A DNA stretch of 56,514 nt from Clostridiales bacterium (GTDB lineage Bacteria > Bacillota > Clostridia > Caldicoprobacterales > DTU083). This document shows, in pieces, positions 1 through 10,004 of the stretch. The stretch lies in assembly GCA_012838915.1 (NCBI GenBank), contig DUOI01000021.1, positions 1 through 56,514 of the forward strand, written 5' to 3'. Under the pieces are notes generated by a model that worked only from the letters and a program-made list of their open reading frames with translations, was not told the origin of the DNA and ran no database searches. A program made the translations under genes and the position numbers. Numbering within the stretch: the first letter of the stretch is position 1; every line of letters starts with the position of its first letter.

Positions 1-28
1 ATTTGACTTGTCTTAAAAAGCTTTTCAT
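1..28 (-). CDS. start of a downstream gene, probably the ABC permease (partial)
   Basis: On the minus strand an ATG at 28-26 follows a GGGAG-like ribosome binding site and opens a frame that runs off the window edge after nine codons (MKSFLRQVK). It begins 27 bases beyond the stop of the ABC ATPase gene. In BcrA-type transporters the membrane subunit normally follows the ATPase, so this is probably the permease. Only the spacing, ribosome binding site and start are seen; the identity is inferred. Confidence 0.35.
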
Positions 29-55
29 AGCACCCTATCTCCCATCAATATTTTC

Positions 56-979
56 TTATCTGATTTGCGTCTTGCTGCCGGTGGTCATAGACAGAAAATC
101 CTGTTCCAGGGTTCTGTGTTTTTGGTTGACAGCGTATATTCTTATATTTTCGTGAACCAATTGTGAAATTATATCCGGAATCTCACTTTGCTTCAATACA
201 ACATTTACACCGCCGTTTACAATCTCGCAATTAGCCTTGCGTTTCTTGAAATACCCCAGTATTTTTTCATTGTTGTCTGTGACAAATGTATACTGATATA
301 TGTTGTCATTAACGGTTTCCTCTTCCTGATGGATGCGCTTCTCCCCGATTATAACGCCGTTGTCAATTATATAGATCCGGTCGCACATGAGCTCCATTTC
401 TGACAGCAAATGGCTGGAAATAAAGACACCCACATCGGCTTCCGTGGAAAGATATTTCAGCAAATCCCTTAACTCCTTTATCCCCAAAGGATCCAGGCCG
501 TTGGTAGGTTCATCCAGAACAAGGAGCCGTGGATTGTGAAGGAGAGCCTGGGCTATGCCTATCCGCTGGCACATACCCAATGAGTAGGTTTTGACCTTAT
601 GGTCGATACGCTCCGACATTTTGACCAGTTCCACAATGCCATCGATGCTCTCCTTATCAATACCGTCATGCATGGAAGCAAAGTACTCCAGGTTTTCCCT
701 TCCCGTCAGCCTCTTGTAGAGATCGGGGTTTTCCACGATGCCGCCCACATTTTTCATGGCATTCTCAAAATCCGTGGTAACGTCGTGGCCGCAAATACTG
801 ATGCTACCCTCGGTAATGCGGAAAAGCCCCAGAATTAACTTGATTGTGGTAGTTTTACCCGCGCCGTTGGGCCCCAGAAAACCTACAATCTCTCCGGAGT
901 TTACCGTTAGGGATATGCTGTCCAGTATCTTTTTTTTGCGGATTGTTTTTGTCAGATTTTCAATTCTTAATAATTCCAT
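56..979 (-). CDS. ABC transporter ATP-binding protein, BcrA/bacitracin-export type
   Basis: A 307-residue ATPase subunit that would power an efflux or lantibiotic/bacitracin-type exporter at the inner face of the membrane. Walker A is GPNGAGKTT near residue 40, the signature is YSLGMCQRIGIAQALL, and Walker B is LLVLDEPTNGLDP followed by the H-loop SSHLLSEME. A C-terminal stretch of about 90 residues follows the ATPase core, as in BcrA proteins. I chose the ATG at 979 because AAAGGA precedes it at normal spacing and the protein then starts MELLRIENLTKTI, typical for the family. An upstream ATG at 1069 would add 30 unrelated residues. Substrate unknown; the permease is probably just outside the window. 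Confidence 0.85.
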   Translation of the reverse strand: MELLRIENLTKTIRKKKILDSISLTVNSGEIVGFLGPNGAGKTTTIKLILGLFRITEGSISICGHDVTTDFENAMKNVGGIVENPDLYKRLTGRENLEYFASMHDGIDKESIDGIVELVKMSERIDHKVKTYSLGMCQRIGIAQALLHNPRLLVLDEPTNGLDPLGIKELRDLLKYLSTEADVGVFISSHLLSEMELMCDRIYIIDNGVIIGEKRIHQEEETVNDNIYQYTFVTDNNEKILGYFKKRKANCEIVNGGVNVVLKQSEIPDIISQLVHENIRIYAVNQKHRTLEQDFLSMTTGSKTQIR

Positions 980-1315
980 CTTACTGTTCCTTTCCCGTAT
1001 TATTAATTTACTTGAATATATATTGATTTTTTTGGCGGCGTGTATATCGGGGCATACAAGCTGGGACAATTTTGAAGACGATCTTGCATTCTGAATATGT
1101 ATCTATTAAACTGGAATCGCATGACAGATTGTTAATTTTTGCAACACAGATATATTTTAACAAAATGTATATGTTTTGCACACATGTTAATTATCACTTT
1201 CAATAAAAACATAATGCTGCCTGACAAAATAACAATCATGTAATACCCGGATATATGGTAATCACATTCAATAGACGTATTGCATCCGGAAAAGTTTCAT
1301 CGGCAGGTGAGATTT
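980..1315. other. divergent intergenic region, no gene seen
   Basis: This 336-base AT-rich stretch separates the divergent ABC ATPase gene and comEC and must hold both promoters. I see no convincing coding frame and no promoter on either strand with good -35 and -10 boxes at 17-base spacing. There is no RNA-gene-like fold or repeat. Confidence 0.5.
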
Positions 1316-3679
1316 TTGAAGAAAAAATGGGACATTTGGGTAAAAAGGCCTGTTTTGTGGTTCCTGGCTGTGTACGCAGCAGGTATTGTTTTTTCCATCT
1401 GTTTTCCGGTGAAACCCATATATCTGCTGCCGGTAATGACAGCGATTGCCGCAGCCGGTGTTTTGTTTCGAAAAAAAGCCCTGTTTCACATTCTGCTTGC
1501 GCTGATTCTCCTGTTTGGCTGTCTGAGGGGAGCCGTTTTCAAGGAGCGCAGCAACCCGCTGGCACCCTTTTCCGGTATGGAAATCAGCCTGCAGGGAGTG
1601 GTTACAGGTGCTCCTCAGATAGAAGAGGACAGGGCAATTTATGTTATACAATCCACGGCTGTGAAGGTGGATGATCTTATATACCCGATCAGGACAAGGA
1701 TAAAGGTCAGTGTGTATCCCGATGCTTTCGGCAAGGAAACAAAAATCCATAATACTTATAAAACCGGTGATTTACTCCAGGTAACCGGTACTGTCAAGGA
1801 ACCTTCCGGTCCGAGAAACCCAAAGGGCTTCGACTATGGAAGTTACCTGAAACGCCGGGGTATTTATAATATTGTTTCGGCAAAAGAGCGGAATACTGCT
1901 TTGATTGGAAAAGGCTCTTCACTTTCCCTGGATAGGATTCTTGCCATGTTCCGCGATGGGTCATCCGAGGTATTGGAGCAGGCAGTCGGTGGCAGGGAAG
2001 GCAATTTCTTAAAGGCTGTTTTGCTGGGGCAGCGCTGGCTGATTGAGCCGGAATCGGAAGATGCCTTTACCAGAACCGGCCTTGCACATATACTGGCAAT
2101 CTCCGGCCTGCACATCGGTTACCTTGTTGTTTTACTGAGTATAATACAATCTGTATTGCGGCTGCGGAAGGGGACGGCTCTGCTGTTCCAGGCTGTCATT
2201 CTTATTTTTTACTGTCTTATGACCGGCGCCTCCCCATCAGTTGTAAGAGCAGTAATCATGTCCCTTATCTATCTTACCGGTAAAGCGCTGGGAAGAAAAT
2301 CTGATTTAATCAACAGCATTGCCACTGCCGCATTTCTCATATTGTTAATCCGGCCTATGGATATCCAGGAAATCAGTTTTCAATTGTCCTTTATAAGCGT
2401 CTGCTCCATAGCATTGTTACACCAGCCCATCCAAAAAGCATTCAAATTTCTTCCGAAAAAAATCTCCTCCCTTATTGCTGCAGGTTTGTCAGCCCAATTG
2501 GGCACGCTTCCGTTGACTGCTTATTATTTTAATCTTGTTTCGCCGGTGTCTGTTCTTGCAAACATATTGGTGCTGCCTGTGTTAGGAGTAGTCACTGCAG
2601 GAGGCTTTCTGCTCATCCTGTCAGGAATGGTTTTCCTGCCTGCAGCTGCCATTGCAGCCATCCCCATCCGTTTTCTCTGCCGCCTGATTTTCATGGTTAC
2701 AGATTTTGCAATGGGGCTTCCCTTTTCCTTTTTCAGGGTGGTATCCCCTTCTGTCTTTGCCATTATCATTGCTTACCTGCTTCTATGGATTATTTCCCGG
2801 GAGAGACCTGCCTTTATCCGTCATCCTTCCCTTGTTTGCATGATGTTGATAGCAGTGTTTCTTGCAGGAAAGCTGTTGTCGGGTTTGACAGCACCCAGGG
2901 AGCTGAAAATTGTTTTTTTGGATGTGGGTCAGGGTGATTGCTGCTTCATTCAAACTCCGGACGGCAAAAACATATTACTGGACGGCGGAGGACAGGCGGG
3001 GACGGAGGTCGGGGAGGATATCCTGCTGCCCTTCCTTTTGAAAAACGGCATTGCCTCCTTGGACTTGGTGGTAATGTCCCACGGACATGATGACCATATC
3101 AGCGGATTGCTCTGCGTTTTGGATCAATTGAAAACCGCAGCATTTATGGAATACCCGCCGGGGGAGGCAAGTCCGGTTTATTTGGAATTGAAGAAAATTG
3201 TCAGCGAAAAAGGCATTCAGGTATTTATGGCAGACAAAGGACAATCCTATTGTATAGGAAAGGAAACATGGCTCCATGTTCTTTATCCTGAAGAGAAAAT
3301 CGCCTCAACATTGTATCAGGGAAATGAGAATAATCTTTCACTGGTTTTGCTGCTGGAATGCGGGGACGCTTCCGTACTTTTTACCGGGGACATTGAAAAA
3401 GGGGTGGAATATTTTTTATCCAAAAGAATGGAAAAGCAGGCATGCATATTGAAGGTACCTCATCATGGCAGTAATTCTTCCAGTACAGAGGCTTTCCTGG
3501 ATGCAGTCTCTCCGGAAGCAGCCGTGATCCAGTCGGGGATTAACTTTTTCGGACACCCTTCTCCCCAAACCCTGGAAAGACTGGAACAAAGAAATATAGT
3601 GGTTTACCGGAATGATTTGCATGGTGCCGTCATGTTGAACTACAGGGACGGCAAGTGGATTATTCGCACCATGATATAG
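1316..3679 (+). CDS. comEC: ComEC/Rec2-type DNA uptake channel
   Basis: A polytopic membrane protein that carries single-stranded DNA across the membrane during transformation. About 787 residues, usual for ComEC. The N-terminal part has membrane helices and a soluble OB-like region (DUF4131). The central competence domain has the hallmark LAISGLHIGYL. From about residue 535 there is a metallo-beta-lactamase-like domain with DVGQGDCCFI, MSHGHDDHISG (HxHxDH near residue 588) and PHHGSNSSS, so the nuclease-type metal site looks intact. Start: a TTG at 1316 preceded by AGGTGAG is preferred; the in-frame TTG at 1280 has no ribosome binding site. The gene stands alone here, and comEA lies about 40 kb away at 43917. 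That competence is active is inference. Confidence 0.88.
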   Translation: MKKKWDIWVKRPVLWFLAVYAAGIVFSICFPVKPIYLLPVMTAIAAAGVLFRKKALFHILLALILLFGCLRGAVFKERSNPLAPFSGMEISLQGVVTGAPQIEEDRAIYVIQSTAVKVDDLIYPIRTRIKVSVYPDAFGKETKIHNTYKTGDLLQVTGTVKEPSGPRNPKGFDYGSYLKRRGIYNIVSAKERNTALIGKGSSLSLDRILAMFRDGSSEVLEQAVGGREGNFLKAVLLGQRWLIEPESEDAFTRTGLAHILAISGLHIGYLVVLLSIIQSVLRLRKGTALLFQAVILIFYCLMTGASPSVVRAVIMSLIYLTGKALGRKSDLINSIATAAFLILLIRPMDIQEISFQLSFISVCSIALLHQPIQKAFKFLPKKISSLIAAGLSAQLGTLPLTAYYFNLVSPVSVLANILVLPVLGVVTAGGFLLILSGMVFLPAAAIAAIPIRFLCRLIFMVTDFAMGLPFSFFRVVSPSVFAIIIAYLLLWIISRERPAFIRHPSLVCMMLIAVFLAGKLLSGLTAPRELKIVFLDVGQGDCCFIQTPDGKNILLDGGGQAGTEVGEDILLPFLLKNGIASLDLVVMSHGHDDHISGLLCVLDQLKTAAFMEYPPGEASPVYLELKKIVSEKGIQVFMADKGQSYCIGKETWLHVLYPEEKIASTLYQGNENNLSLVLLLECGDASVLFTGDIEKGVEYFLSKRMEKQACILKVPHHGSNSSSTEAFLDAVSPEAAVIQSGINFFGHPSPQTLERLEQRNIVVYRNDLHGAVMLNYRDGKWIIRTMI

Positions 3680-3791
3680 TACAACCTTCATTCATATGCT
3701 AGAATATATATATTATTGGGAAATGTTGAAATTATTACAATTCATCAAACGATGGCGCGGCAAAAAAATAAGCCGGAAGGGAGATGCAATT

Positions 3792-5228
3792 ATGAAACGA
3801 TATGATTCTCAGCAATGGAAGGAATCCATGAGGATAACATTTGACTTCAACAATATGATGGCGGATATGATAGGGAAGGAACAGGGAATCACAAAAGAAT
3901 CCGTTAATTCCCTGAAAGATAAGTTGAAAACAGCGGCCCAGGCCATGGTAACAAAAAGAGCGGAAGGCAAAATGGATTGGAGGGATCTTCCTCATAATCA
4001 AGGTGACATCATAGAGGATATCCTGAAGACAGCGTCTGAAATCCAGGATAAATTTGATGCATTCGTGGTGCTTGGCATCGGCGGCTCTGCCCTGGGGCCT
4101 ATTGCCGTACAGCAGGCATTGAACCATATGCACTACAATGAATTATCCGAAGAGCAGCGGGGAGGATGCCCCCGGTTCTATGTAGCGGACAATGTTGACC
4201 CGGAACGAATGAAGGCATTGTTTGAAATCATTGATGTGAAAAAAACCATGTTCAATGTCATTACCAAATCCGGCAGCACATCGGAGACCATGGCTCAGCT
4301 TTTGATTGTTTGGGATATGCTTAAAAACGAGTTGGGGGAAGGATACAGGGACCATATAATTGCCACCACCGACAGGGAAAAGGGCAACCTGATAAGGATT
4401 GCCGGGGAGCATAAACTGAAAACCTATTACATACCCGGAGGTGTGGGCGGCAGATTTTCGGAGTTGACCCCGGTTGGATTACTGCCGGCAGCGGTTTGCG
4501 GTATTGATATCCAGGAGATGCTGGCCGGAGCCGCTTATATGGATGAGATATGCAAAACAGGGGATGTATACAAAAACCCTGCCTATATGGCAGCTGCCCT
4601 GCAATACCTTGCTATGAAAGCCGGGAAAAACATTTCCGTTATGATGCCCTATGCCGACTCTCTTAAATATATGGCTGACTGGTATGCGCAGCTTTGGGCG
4701 GAAAGCCTGGGCAAACGATACAATCTGAAGGGTGAGGAAGTCTTTGTCGGACAGACACCGGTTAAGGCACTGGGCGTAACCGATCAGCATTCCCAGGTAC
4801 AGTTGTATACCGAAGGGCCTTTTGATAAGGTGGTTACCTTCCTGGGAGTAGGCAAATACCGCACATCCATGGAAATTCCCAAGGGCTTCGAAGATATTCC
4901 GGCTGTATCCTTCCTGGGCGCTCATACGCTGAATGAGCTGATTCATGCGGAACAGGCAGCTACCGAGTATGCCCTCCTGAAGGCAAAGCGCCTGAATCGG
5001 ACGATAACCCTTCCTGAGGTCAATGCCTTTACCGTAGGTCAGCTGTTGTACTTTATGGAAGTGGAAACAGCCTTTACCGGAGAACTCTTGGAAATCAACG
5101 CCTTTGATCAACCCGGGGTGGAGGAAGGAAAAAATGCAACCTATGCCTTGCTGGGACGCCCGGGCTATGAAGAAAAGAAGGCTGAGCTGGACGCCCGGCC
5201 GAAAAAAAAGGAAGAGTTTATACTATAG
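3792..5228 (+). CDS. pgi: glucose-6-phosphate isomerase
   Basis: Interconverts glucose 6-phosphate and fructose 6-phosphate in glycolysis and gluconeogenesis; cytoplasmic. 478 residues, near the usual 450 of Firmicute enzymes. Visible family motifs are LGIGGSALGP (sugar-phosphate binding, about residue 95), TKSGSTSET, GGVGGRFSELTPVGLLP (PGI signature) and QHSQVQLYTEGP. The ATG at 3792 is chosen because AAGGGAG lies 8 bases upstream; the frame stays open to 3696 without a ribosome binding site. A TGC-TAGAAT extended -10 candidate at 3697-3705 could be its own promoter, so it need not depend on comEC. A palindromic terminator follows. Confidence 0.95.
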   Translation: MKRYDSQQWKESMRITFDFNNMMADMIGKEQGITKESVNSLKDKLKTAAQAMVTKRAEGKMDWRDLPHNQGDIIEDILKTASEIQDKFDAFVVLGIGGSALGPIAVQQALNHMHYNELSEEQRGGCPRFYVADNVDPERMKALFEIIDVKKTMFNVITKSGSTSETMAQLLIVWDMLKNELGEGYRDHIIATTDREKGNLIRIAGEHKLKTYYIPGGVGGRFSELTPVGLLPAAVCGIDIQEMLAGAAYMDEICKTGDVYKNPAYMAAALQYLAMKAGKNISVMMPYADSLKYMADWYAQLWAESLGKRYNLKGEEVFVGQTPVKALGVTDQHSQVQLYTEGPFDKVVTFLGVGKYRTSMEIPKGFEDIPAVSFLGAHTLNELIHAEQAATEYALLKAKRLNRTITLPEVNAFTVGQLLYFMEVETAFTGELLEINAFDQPGVEEGKNATYALLGRPGYEEKKAELDARPKKKEEFIL

Positions 5229-5277
5229 TTTTTCCCGGAATTTCCTCCGGAATTTTACATTGGTGGTTATATAAATT

Positions 5278-5332
5278 GAGCTCACCCTAACTTTTTTACT
5301 GTATTATTTGTATAGTAAAAAGGAGCTCTTTA
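5278..5332. terminator. probable terminator between convergent genes
   Basis: GAGCTC (5278-5283) pairs with GAGCTC (5323-5328), and TTTTTACT (5293-5300) pairs with AGTAAAAA (5314-5321); a short T run follows. It lies between the ends of pgi and the SpoVB-like gene, so it may serve both. The stems are AT-rich with internal mismatches. Confidence 0.45.
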
Positions 5333-5346
5333 TGCCGGCATCATTC

Positions 5347-6915
5347 TCAAAAAAGGTGTTGTGACCGAGCAGGTATGCCCTTAATCACCCGTAAGCAAAG
5401 CAGGAACAGGATGAACCCGGTGCCTGCGGAAATAATGAGATTCAATAAAGCAGGTATTTCATTGACGGAAAGCATTTTATAAACCGTACCGGACGAAAAG
5501 CCCATGAGTAGGGAGGCAGCTCCCGGCTTCATGATCCAATCCGGAAAACGGAAGGGCAACTTCGCTGTTTTAAGCAAAGTAACTAGATTGGCAGTGCAAA
5601 CCGTCAGACTGCTTAAGGTGAACCCAATAACCATTCCCCAGATGTTGATGGCAGGATTGGCTGCCAGAAACCAGGTGCAAATCAGTTGTATGAAACTGCC
5701 TGCTATAAAATGCGCTGCGGCTTGGTTTTGTCTGCCCAAACCGTTCAGGATACTGCTGCTGGTATGCTGCAGGGCATGAATGGGCAGGGCATAGGAGAGA
5801 GGAATTAACAATGTGGCAACCAGCGGCTGCCGGTAGAGCAAATCTCCGATTAGCCCGCCCAGCGCCGCCAGCAATGCGGCGGAGGGAAATGCAATATAAC
5901 AGGTCAGTTGTATGGCTCTGTTTATTTTACTTTTTATGTCCTGCCATCTGTTCAAAGCCCTGCTCTCAGCAAGATTTGGAATTATAACCACAGACAGCGC
6001 ATTGGTTATGGTAAAGGGCAGAAAAAAAAGGGGCATTACCATACCGGAAAATATACCGAACAGATCCAGGGCTTGTTCTCTGGTTAATCCGCTGACTGCC
6101 AGCCTTTGTGGGATCAATAAGGAATTTGCAGTGAACATAACGGAGTTTATTAGGCTGGTGGCTGTAATCGGCAGGGCTATTGCCGCTATTGCCCTTGCCG
6201 TTTTTTTTATGCTGTTTGTTCCAAAGGACAGTTTTCTGCTGAACTTTATATATGGCCATTGTAACTTCAAATCTTTTTTTGCCTTATTATAGTGAATATG
6301 CAGGTATAACAGGCCGGACATTTCCCCAATAACGGCTCCAATCATAACCAGCACAGCAGCCAGGGCGAAATTTTCTCCGGGTGCTAACCATAAAATCAAT
6401 CCGATAGCAACAGTCATACGTGTAATTTGTTCTGTAATTTCTGCCAAAGCAGGGGGATGAATATTCTTTTGGCCATGGAAAAAGCCTTTTAAGGTCGCGC
6501 TCAGGCCGATAAAGATTACGCAGGGAAACAGAATAAAAAGAGCTTCCTTTGTCCGTTCATCTCTGATGATGAATTTTACAATCAAATCCAGGTTAAGTAA
6601 AGCCGGCAGGGTCAGGCTGACGGAAATAACCGTAACCAGGCTGAGAGCTACGGCCATAGTGCGGCGCATTCCCCGGATGTCGCCCTTTGCATTTTTTTCA
6701 GAGATCAGCCGGGAGACAGCCACGGGGATGCCGGCTGCTGTAAGGGTGACGAGGATATAAAATACAGGGTAGACCAATTGCACTAACCCCATACCCTGGG
6801 GGCCGATTATTCTGCTTAGAAATACCCGGTAGGCAAAACCCAGCAATTGAACAATGAAATTAGCCATGGAAATAACTATTGTTCCATAGAGCAATGATTT
6901 GGTATTGATTTTCAA
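5347..6915 (-). CDS. spoVB: SpoVB/MurJ-like polysaccharide or lipid II flippase
   Basis: A multi-helix membrane protein of the MVF/MOP (MurJ-SpoVB) superfamily, which flips lipid-linked wall precursors. In Bacillus SpoVB is needed for spore cortex synthesis. About 522 residues with some 14 hydrophobic segments, matching SpoVB. The start region reads GTIVISMANFIVQLLGFAYR followed by RIIGPQGMGL, and IPVAVSRLISE lies in the first third; both are typical. The preferred start is a TTG at 6915, so that the protein begins MKINTKSLLYG, but upstream ATGs at 6957 and 7011 are also in frame and the ribosome binding site (GGGGGCTGGTAG) is weak. Convergent with pgi. Paralogs such as YtgP, YabM and YkvU cannot be excluded. 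Confidence 0.78.
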   Translation of the reverse strand: MKINTKSLLYGTIVISMANFIVQLLGFAYRVFLSRIIGPQGMGLVQLVYPVFYILVTLTAAGIPVAVSRLISEKNAKGDIRGMRRTMAVALSLVTVISVSLTLPALLNLDLIVKFIIRDERTKEALFILFPCVIFIGLSATLKGFFHGQKNIHPPALAEITEQITRMTVAIGLILWLAPGENFALAAVLVMIGAVIGEMSGLLYLHIHYNKAKKDLKLQWPYIKFSRKLSFGTNSIKKTARAIAAIALPITATSLINSVMFTANSLLIPQRLAVSGLTREQALDLFGIFSGMVMPLFFLPFTITNALSVVIIPNLAESRALNRWQDIKSKINRAIQLTCYIAFPSAALLAALGGLIGDLLYRQPLVATLLIPLSYALPIHALQHTSSSILNGLGRQNQAAAHFIAGSFIQLICTWFLAANPAINIWGMVIGFTLSSLTVCTANLVTLLKTAKLPFRFPDWIMKPGAASLLMGFSSGTVYKMLSVNEIPALLNLIISAGTGFILFLLCLRVIKGIPARSQHLF

Positions 6916-7295
6916 ATCTACCAGCCCCCGGTTCAAGCATACTGATGTCTGATACATATCTATTCCGGCAGACAGGCTGTTTAGAATTGCCGGACGCAGA
7001 TGCGGATGCAATGGTTTACGGATTGCTCCGAATCCCGGCAGACTGTTTTTATTTGGTAAGCAAACCGCAAAATTCTTGCTGTTTAGATAAAAAATTATTT
7101 AGGAAGAAGGATTTTTATCAGCAGAGCAGAAATAGTAAAGCTGAGGAGAAATATTTCTGCTGCCTTTGTGAATAAATAAAAGTTCAAATTGCAGAAATAC
7201 TTTCTGACTATATTGTTGAGCGGGTGTGGAAAAACTTTCCTCTGGTCAAGTTTGGCTATATTATGTATACTAAAAAGCAGGTGAGCAGGGTGTTG

Positions 7296-8369
7296 ATGGA
7301 AAGAAGAATGCAAAAGATTTTAGACAAACTGGTAAAAAGTCTTCAGGTGGATACGGATATCCTAGATGCCAATGGTATGGTTGTTGCCAGCAGCGACAAA
7401 GCCCGCATAGGCCACTTGGGAAATATTGCTGAAGGGCTGGCGGATGAAGACGATAAAGCCATATTCATAGACAGTTACAAAACATATATGAAGTTTACAG
7501 TTGATAAGCTTACCTATATACTTGTCATGGAAGGCACCAATCGGGTGATTCGCAACTATTGTCTGTTAATGGTTTCCCTGCTGGAAACTCAATTGGAAAA
7601 CTCCGTCCGGAAATTGGACAAGGAAGAGGTTATGCGCCGCATTCTTTTGGATCAATTGGGGGAATTGGAGCTGCGGGAACTGGTTCAGGATTATAAGCTG
7701 GAGCTTGGCCTGCCCCGCTGCGTCTATGTCATTCGTACAAGAGGTATAGAAGCGGATCAGGTCTACCAAATGCTGCAGAAGGCTTTTCCCGGCAGCAATG
7801 AGGATATGCTTATTCTGATAGACGGTATGACAGTTTCTCTGGTAAAGGCGGTATCCATGGAAACGGAAGAGGAAGAGCTGATGCAATTGGCGGAATCCAT
7901 TGACCGGTCCATTCTCAGCCAAACCTCCGTCAAGGCCTGTATCGGAGTGGGGGGTATCAAGGAGAATTTCTTCCGCCTCCAGGAGTCTTATGAGGAAGCC
8001 TCCAAAGCCATCGAAGTCGGGAAGGTTTACAATGCCCACAATCGGATCTATATGTACAGTTCCCTGCTGTTGGAACGCTTTTTGCATGAAGTTCCCCTTC
8101 ACTTGTGCGAGCGATACAGCAAAGGCCTCTTTGTCAAGGAATACAAAAAGCTTCTTACAGGAGAAATGCTTGAAACCATTGACAAGTTTTTTGAAAACAG
8201 CCTGAACTTAAGTGAAACAGCAAGACAGCTGTTTATACATAGAAATACACTTGTATATCGGTTGGATAAAATCCAGAAGGTCATGGGGCTGGATCTTCGT
8301 AATTTCCATCATGCTGTGACATTTAAAATTATGATGATGCTTAGGGATAGATATACTTGGGAGGTTTGA
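7296..8369 (+). CDS. CdaR/PucR-type transcriptional regulator
   Basis: A 357-residue cytoplasmic regulator. The N-terminal 120 residues resemble the sugar-diacid recognition domain of CdaR (ILDANGMVVASSDKARIGH). The middle is GGDEF-like as in this family (ACIGVGG, SYEEASKAIEVGK). The C-terminal PucR/CdaR helix-turn-helix reads NLSETARQLFIHRNTLVYRLDKI. The ATG at 7296 has GCAGGG five bases upstream; an earlier ATG at 7263 lacks a ribosome binding site. The stop is 3 bases before the ftsE start, so it is probably the first gene of the operon with ftsEX. The ligand is unknown; carbon-source sensing is inference from the family. A role in division is only suggested by position. Confidence 0.8.
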   Translation: MERRMQKILDKLVKSLQVDTDILDANGMVVASSDKARIGHLGNIAEGLADEDDKAIFIDSYKTYMKFTVDKLTYILVMEGTNRVIRNYCLLMVSLLETQLENSVRKLDKEEVMRRILLDQLGELELRELVQDYKLELGLPRCVYVIRTRGIEADQVYQMLQKAFPGSNEDMLILIDGMTVSLVKAVSMETEEEELMQLAESIDRSILSQTSVKACIGVGGIKENFFRLQESYEEASKAIEVGKVYNAHNRIYMYSSLLLERFLHEVPLHLCERYSKGLFVKEYKKLLTGEMLETIDKFFENSLNLSETARQLFIHRNTLVYRLDKIQKVMGLDLRNFHHAVTFKIMMMLRDRYTWEV

Positions 8370-8372
8370 CGT

Positions 8373-9059
8373 TTGATCCAGTTTATTAATGTTACGAAGG
8401 AATATGAAAACGGTCTTCGTGCATTGAACAATGTCAATCTGATTGTTGAAAGAGGGGAATTTGTTTTTATAGTCGGGGCAAGCGGTGCCGGAAAATCCAC
8501 CTTAATCAAGCTGCTTTTGAAGGAGATTGAACCTACTGCCGGGGCCCTGTTTGTGAATGACAGGGATTTGACCCAAATGAAGCCAAAGGAAATTCCCTTT
8601 TACCGGAGGAGCATGGGTGTAGTTTTTCAGGATTTTCGTTTGCTGCCCGACAAAACCGTTTTTGAGAATGTTGCATTTGCCATGGAAATTGTAGAAGCTT
8701 CGAGAAAGGAGATTCGCCGGCAGGTGCCCGCCGTATTAAGCATGGTAGGTCTGGCTTCCAAAGCCAACAACTATCCAAGCCAATTATCCGGCGGGGAACA
8801 ACAGAGGGCGGCTTTGGCCAGGGCACTTGTCAACAACCCTTCCATACTGTTGGCTGACGAGCCTACCGGCAACCTGGACAGTGCAACAGCAAGCGAAATC
8901 ATGAAGATCCTTAATATGATTAACCATCGGGGGACCACCGTTTTGATGGCCACTCATGCCAGGGATATAGTAGATTCCATGAAGAAAAGAGTAATCACCT
9001 TTCATAAAGGTACCATTGTATCAGATAAAGAGAAGGGAGAGTACTTCTTTGAAGATTAG
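8373..9059 (+). CDS. ftsE: cell-division ATP-binding protein FtsE
   Basis: The ABC ATPase of the FtsEX complex, which controls peptidoglycan hydrolases at the septum or lateral wall. 228 residues, the family length. Walker A GASGAGKST, Q-loop VFQDFRLLPDKTV (typical of FtsE), signature LSGGEQQRAALARAL and Walker B ILLADEPTGNLD are all intact. It starts with TTG at 8373, with GGGAGG upstream. It sits 3 bases after the CdaR-like gene and overlaps ftsX by 11 bases, so the two partners are translationally coupled. Confidence 0.95.
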   Translation: MIQFINVTKEYENGLRALNNVNLIVERGEFVFIVGASGAGKSTLIKLLLKEIEPTAGALFVNDRDLTQMKPKEIPFYRRSMGVVFQDFRLLPDKTVFENVAFAMEIVEASRKEIRRQVPAVLSMVGLASKANNYPSQLSGGEQQRAALARALVNNPSILLADEPTGNLDSATASEIMKILNMINHRGTTVLMATHARDIVDSMKKRVITFHKGTIVSDKEKGEYFFED

Positions 9060-9957
9060 AACCTGGAAGCGCATGGTAAGACAGGGGTTCCTGAATGTTT
9101 TTCGAAATCGGATCATGTCACTGGCCTCTATCAGTGCCATTGCAGCAGCACTATTTGTATTAGGCCTGGTTATGGCTGTGGTTATGAATATTAACAATAT
9201 TGTATCCTCACTGGAATCCAAGGTGGAGATTACTGTCTTTTTAAAGGACAATACCTCAAAGGCGGATATTGATAATATTGAGCAGCAAATCAACAGCTGG
9301 GATGGAATAAGTGAATGCCAATTCATATCCAAACATCAGGCTCTTAATAAGTGGAGGGAAGAATGGGGCGATAAGAAATACCTGCTGGACGGATATCATG
9401 AGTCCAACAACCCACTACCCGATTCCTTTCAAATTACGGCGATAAAACCGGAGTTTGTAGAGGGTATTGTGGAGAAGGCAAATAGTATACAGGCTGTGGA
9501 AAAGGTCCAATACAGCAAGGATGTGGTTGATTCCATTACCAGTATCGCCTCTACCACCCGCATATTCGGATTGAGCATCGTAGGAATTCTGATTGCTATG
9601 GCTATGGTAATAATAAACAATACCATTCGGTTATCCGTATATTCCCGGCGGCGTGAGATCAATATTATGAAATATATCGGTGCCACCGACTGGTATATTC
9701 GTTGGCCTTTTCTGATGGAAGGAATGCTGCTGGGCTTGTTTGGGGCAGTGCTTTCCTCCGGCCTGGTTGCGGCAGTATATTCCCTGCTGGAAAAGCGGAT
9801 GGGCGGCCCTTCAATTGAGAACAATCTGCTTTCACTGTTTCAGTTGCTTCCTTTGGATGCCATTCTATATCAAATTGCTGTATTGTTCATTCTGATAGGC
9901 AGCATAGTAGGTACGATTGCCAGCTTACTGTCCATGCGGAAGCATTTGCAGGTTTAG
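9049..9957 (+). CDS. ftsX: cell-division ABC permease FtsX
   Basis: Membrane partner of FtsE; its large extracellular loop normally binds a wall hydrolase or its activator. About 302 residues with one N-terminal membrane helix (near residue 25-45), an outside domain of about 120 residues (KVEITVFLKD, an FtsX hallmark) and three C-terminal helices in the MacB/FtsX fold (MKYIGATDWYIRWPFLMEG). The TTG at 9049 is preferred: it follows AGGGAG within the end of ftsE and gives MKIRTWKRMVRQGFLNVFRNR. No M23 hydrolase gene follows, unlike many Clostridia. A terminator lies 47 bases after the stop. Confidence 0.93.
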   Translation: MKIRTWKRMVRQGFLNVFRNRIMSLASISAIAAALFVLGLVMAVVMNINNIVSSLESKVEITVFLKDNTSKADIDNIEQQINSWDGISECQFISKHQALNKWREEWGDKKYLLDGYHESNNPLPDSFQITAIKPEFVEGIVEKANSIQAVEKVQYSKDVVDSITSIASTTRIFGLSIVGILIAMAMVIINNTIRLSVYSRRREINIMKYIGATDWYIRWPFLMEGMLLGLFGAVLSSGLVAAVYSLLEKRMGGPSIENNLLSLFQLLPLDAILYQIAVLFILIGSIVGTIASLLSMRKHLQV

Positions 9958-10004
9958 GTATTATTGTATTGAATTATTTGCAGCAATGCATCGCTGATTT
10001 TGAT

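Noticed and set aside
7012-7295. Small genes in the divergent region between the SpoVB-like and CdaR-like genes
   Set aside because: Open frames on both strands lack ribosome binding sites and recognisable content; they appear to be chance.
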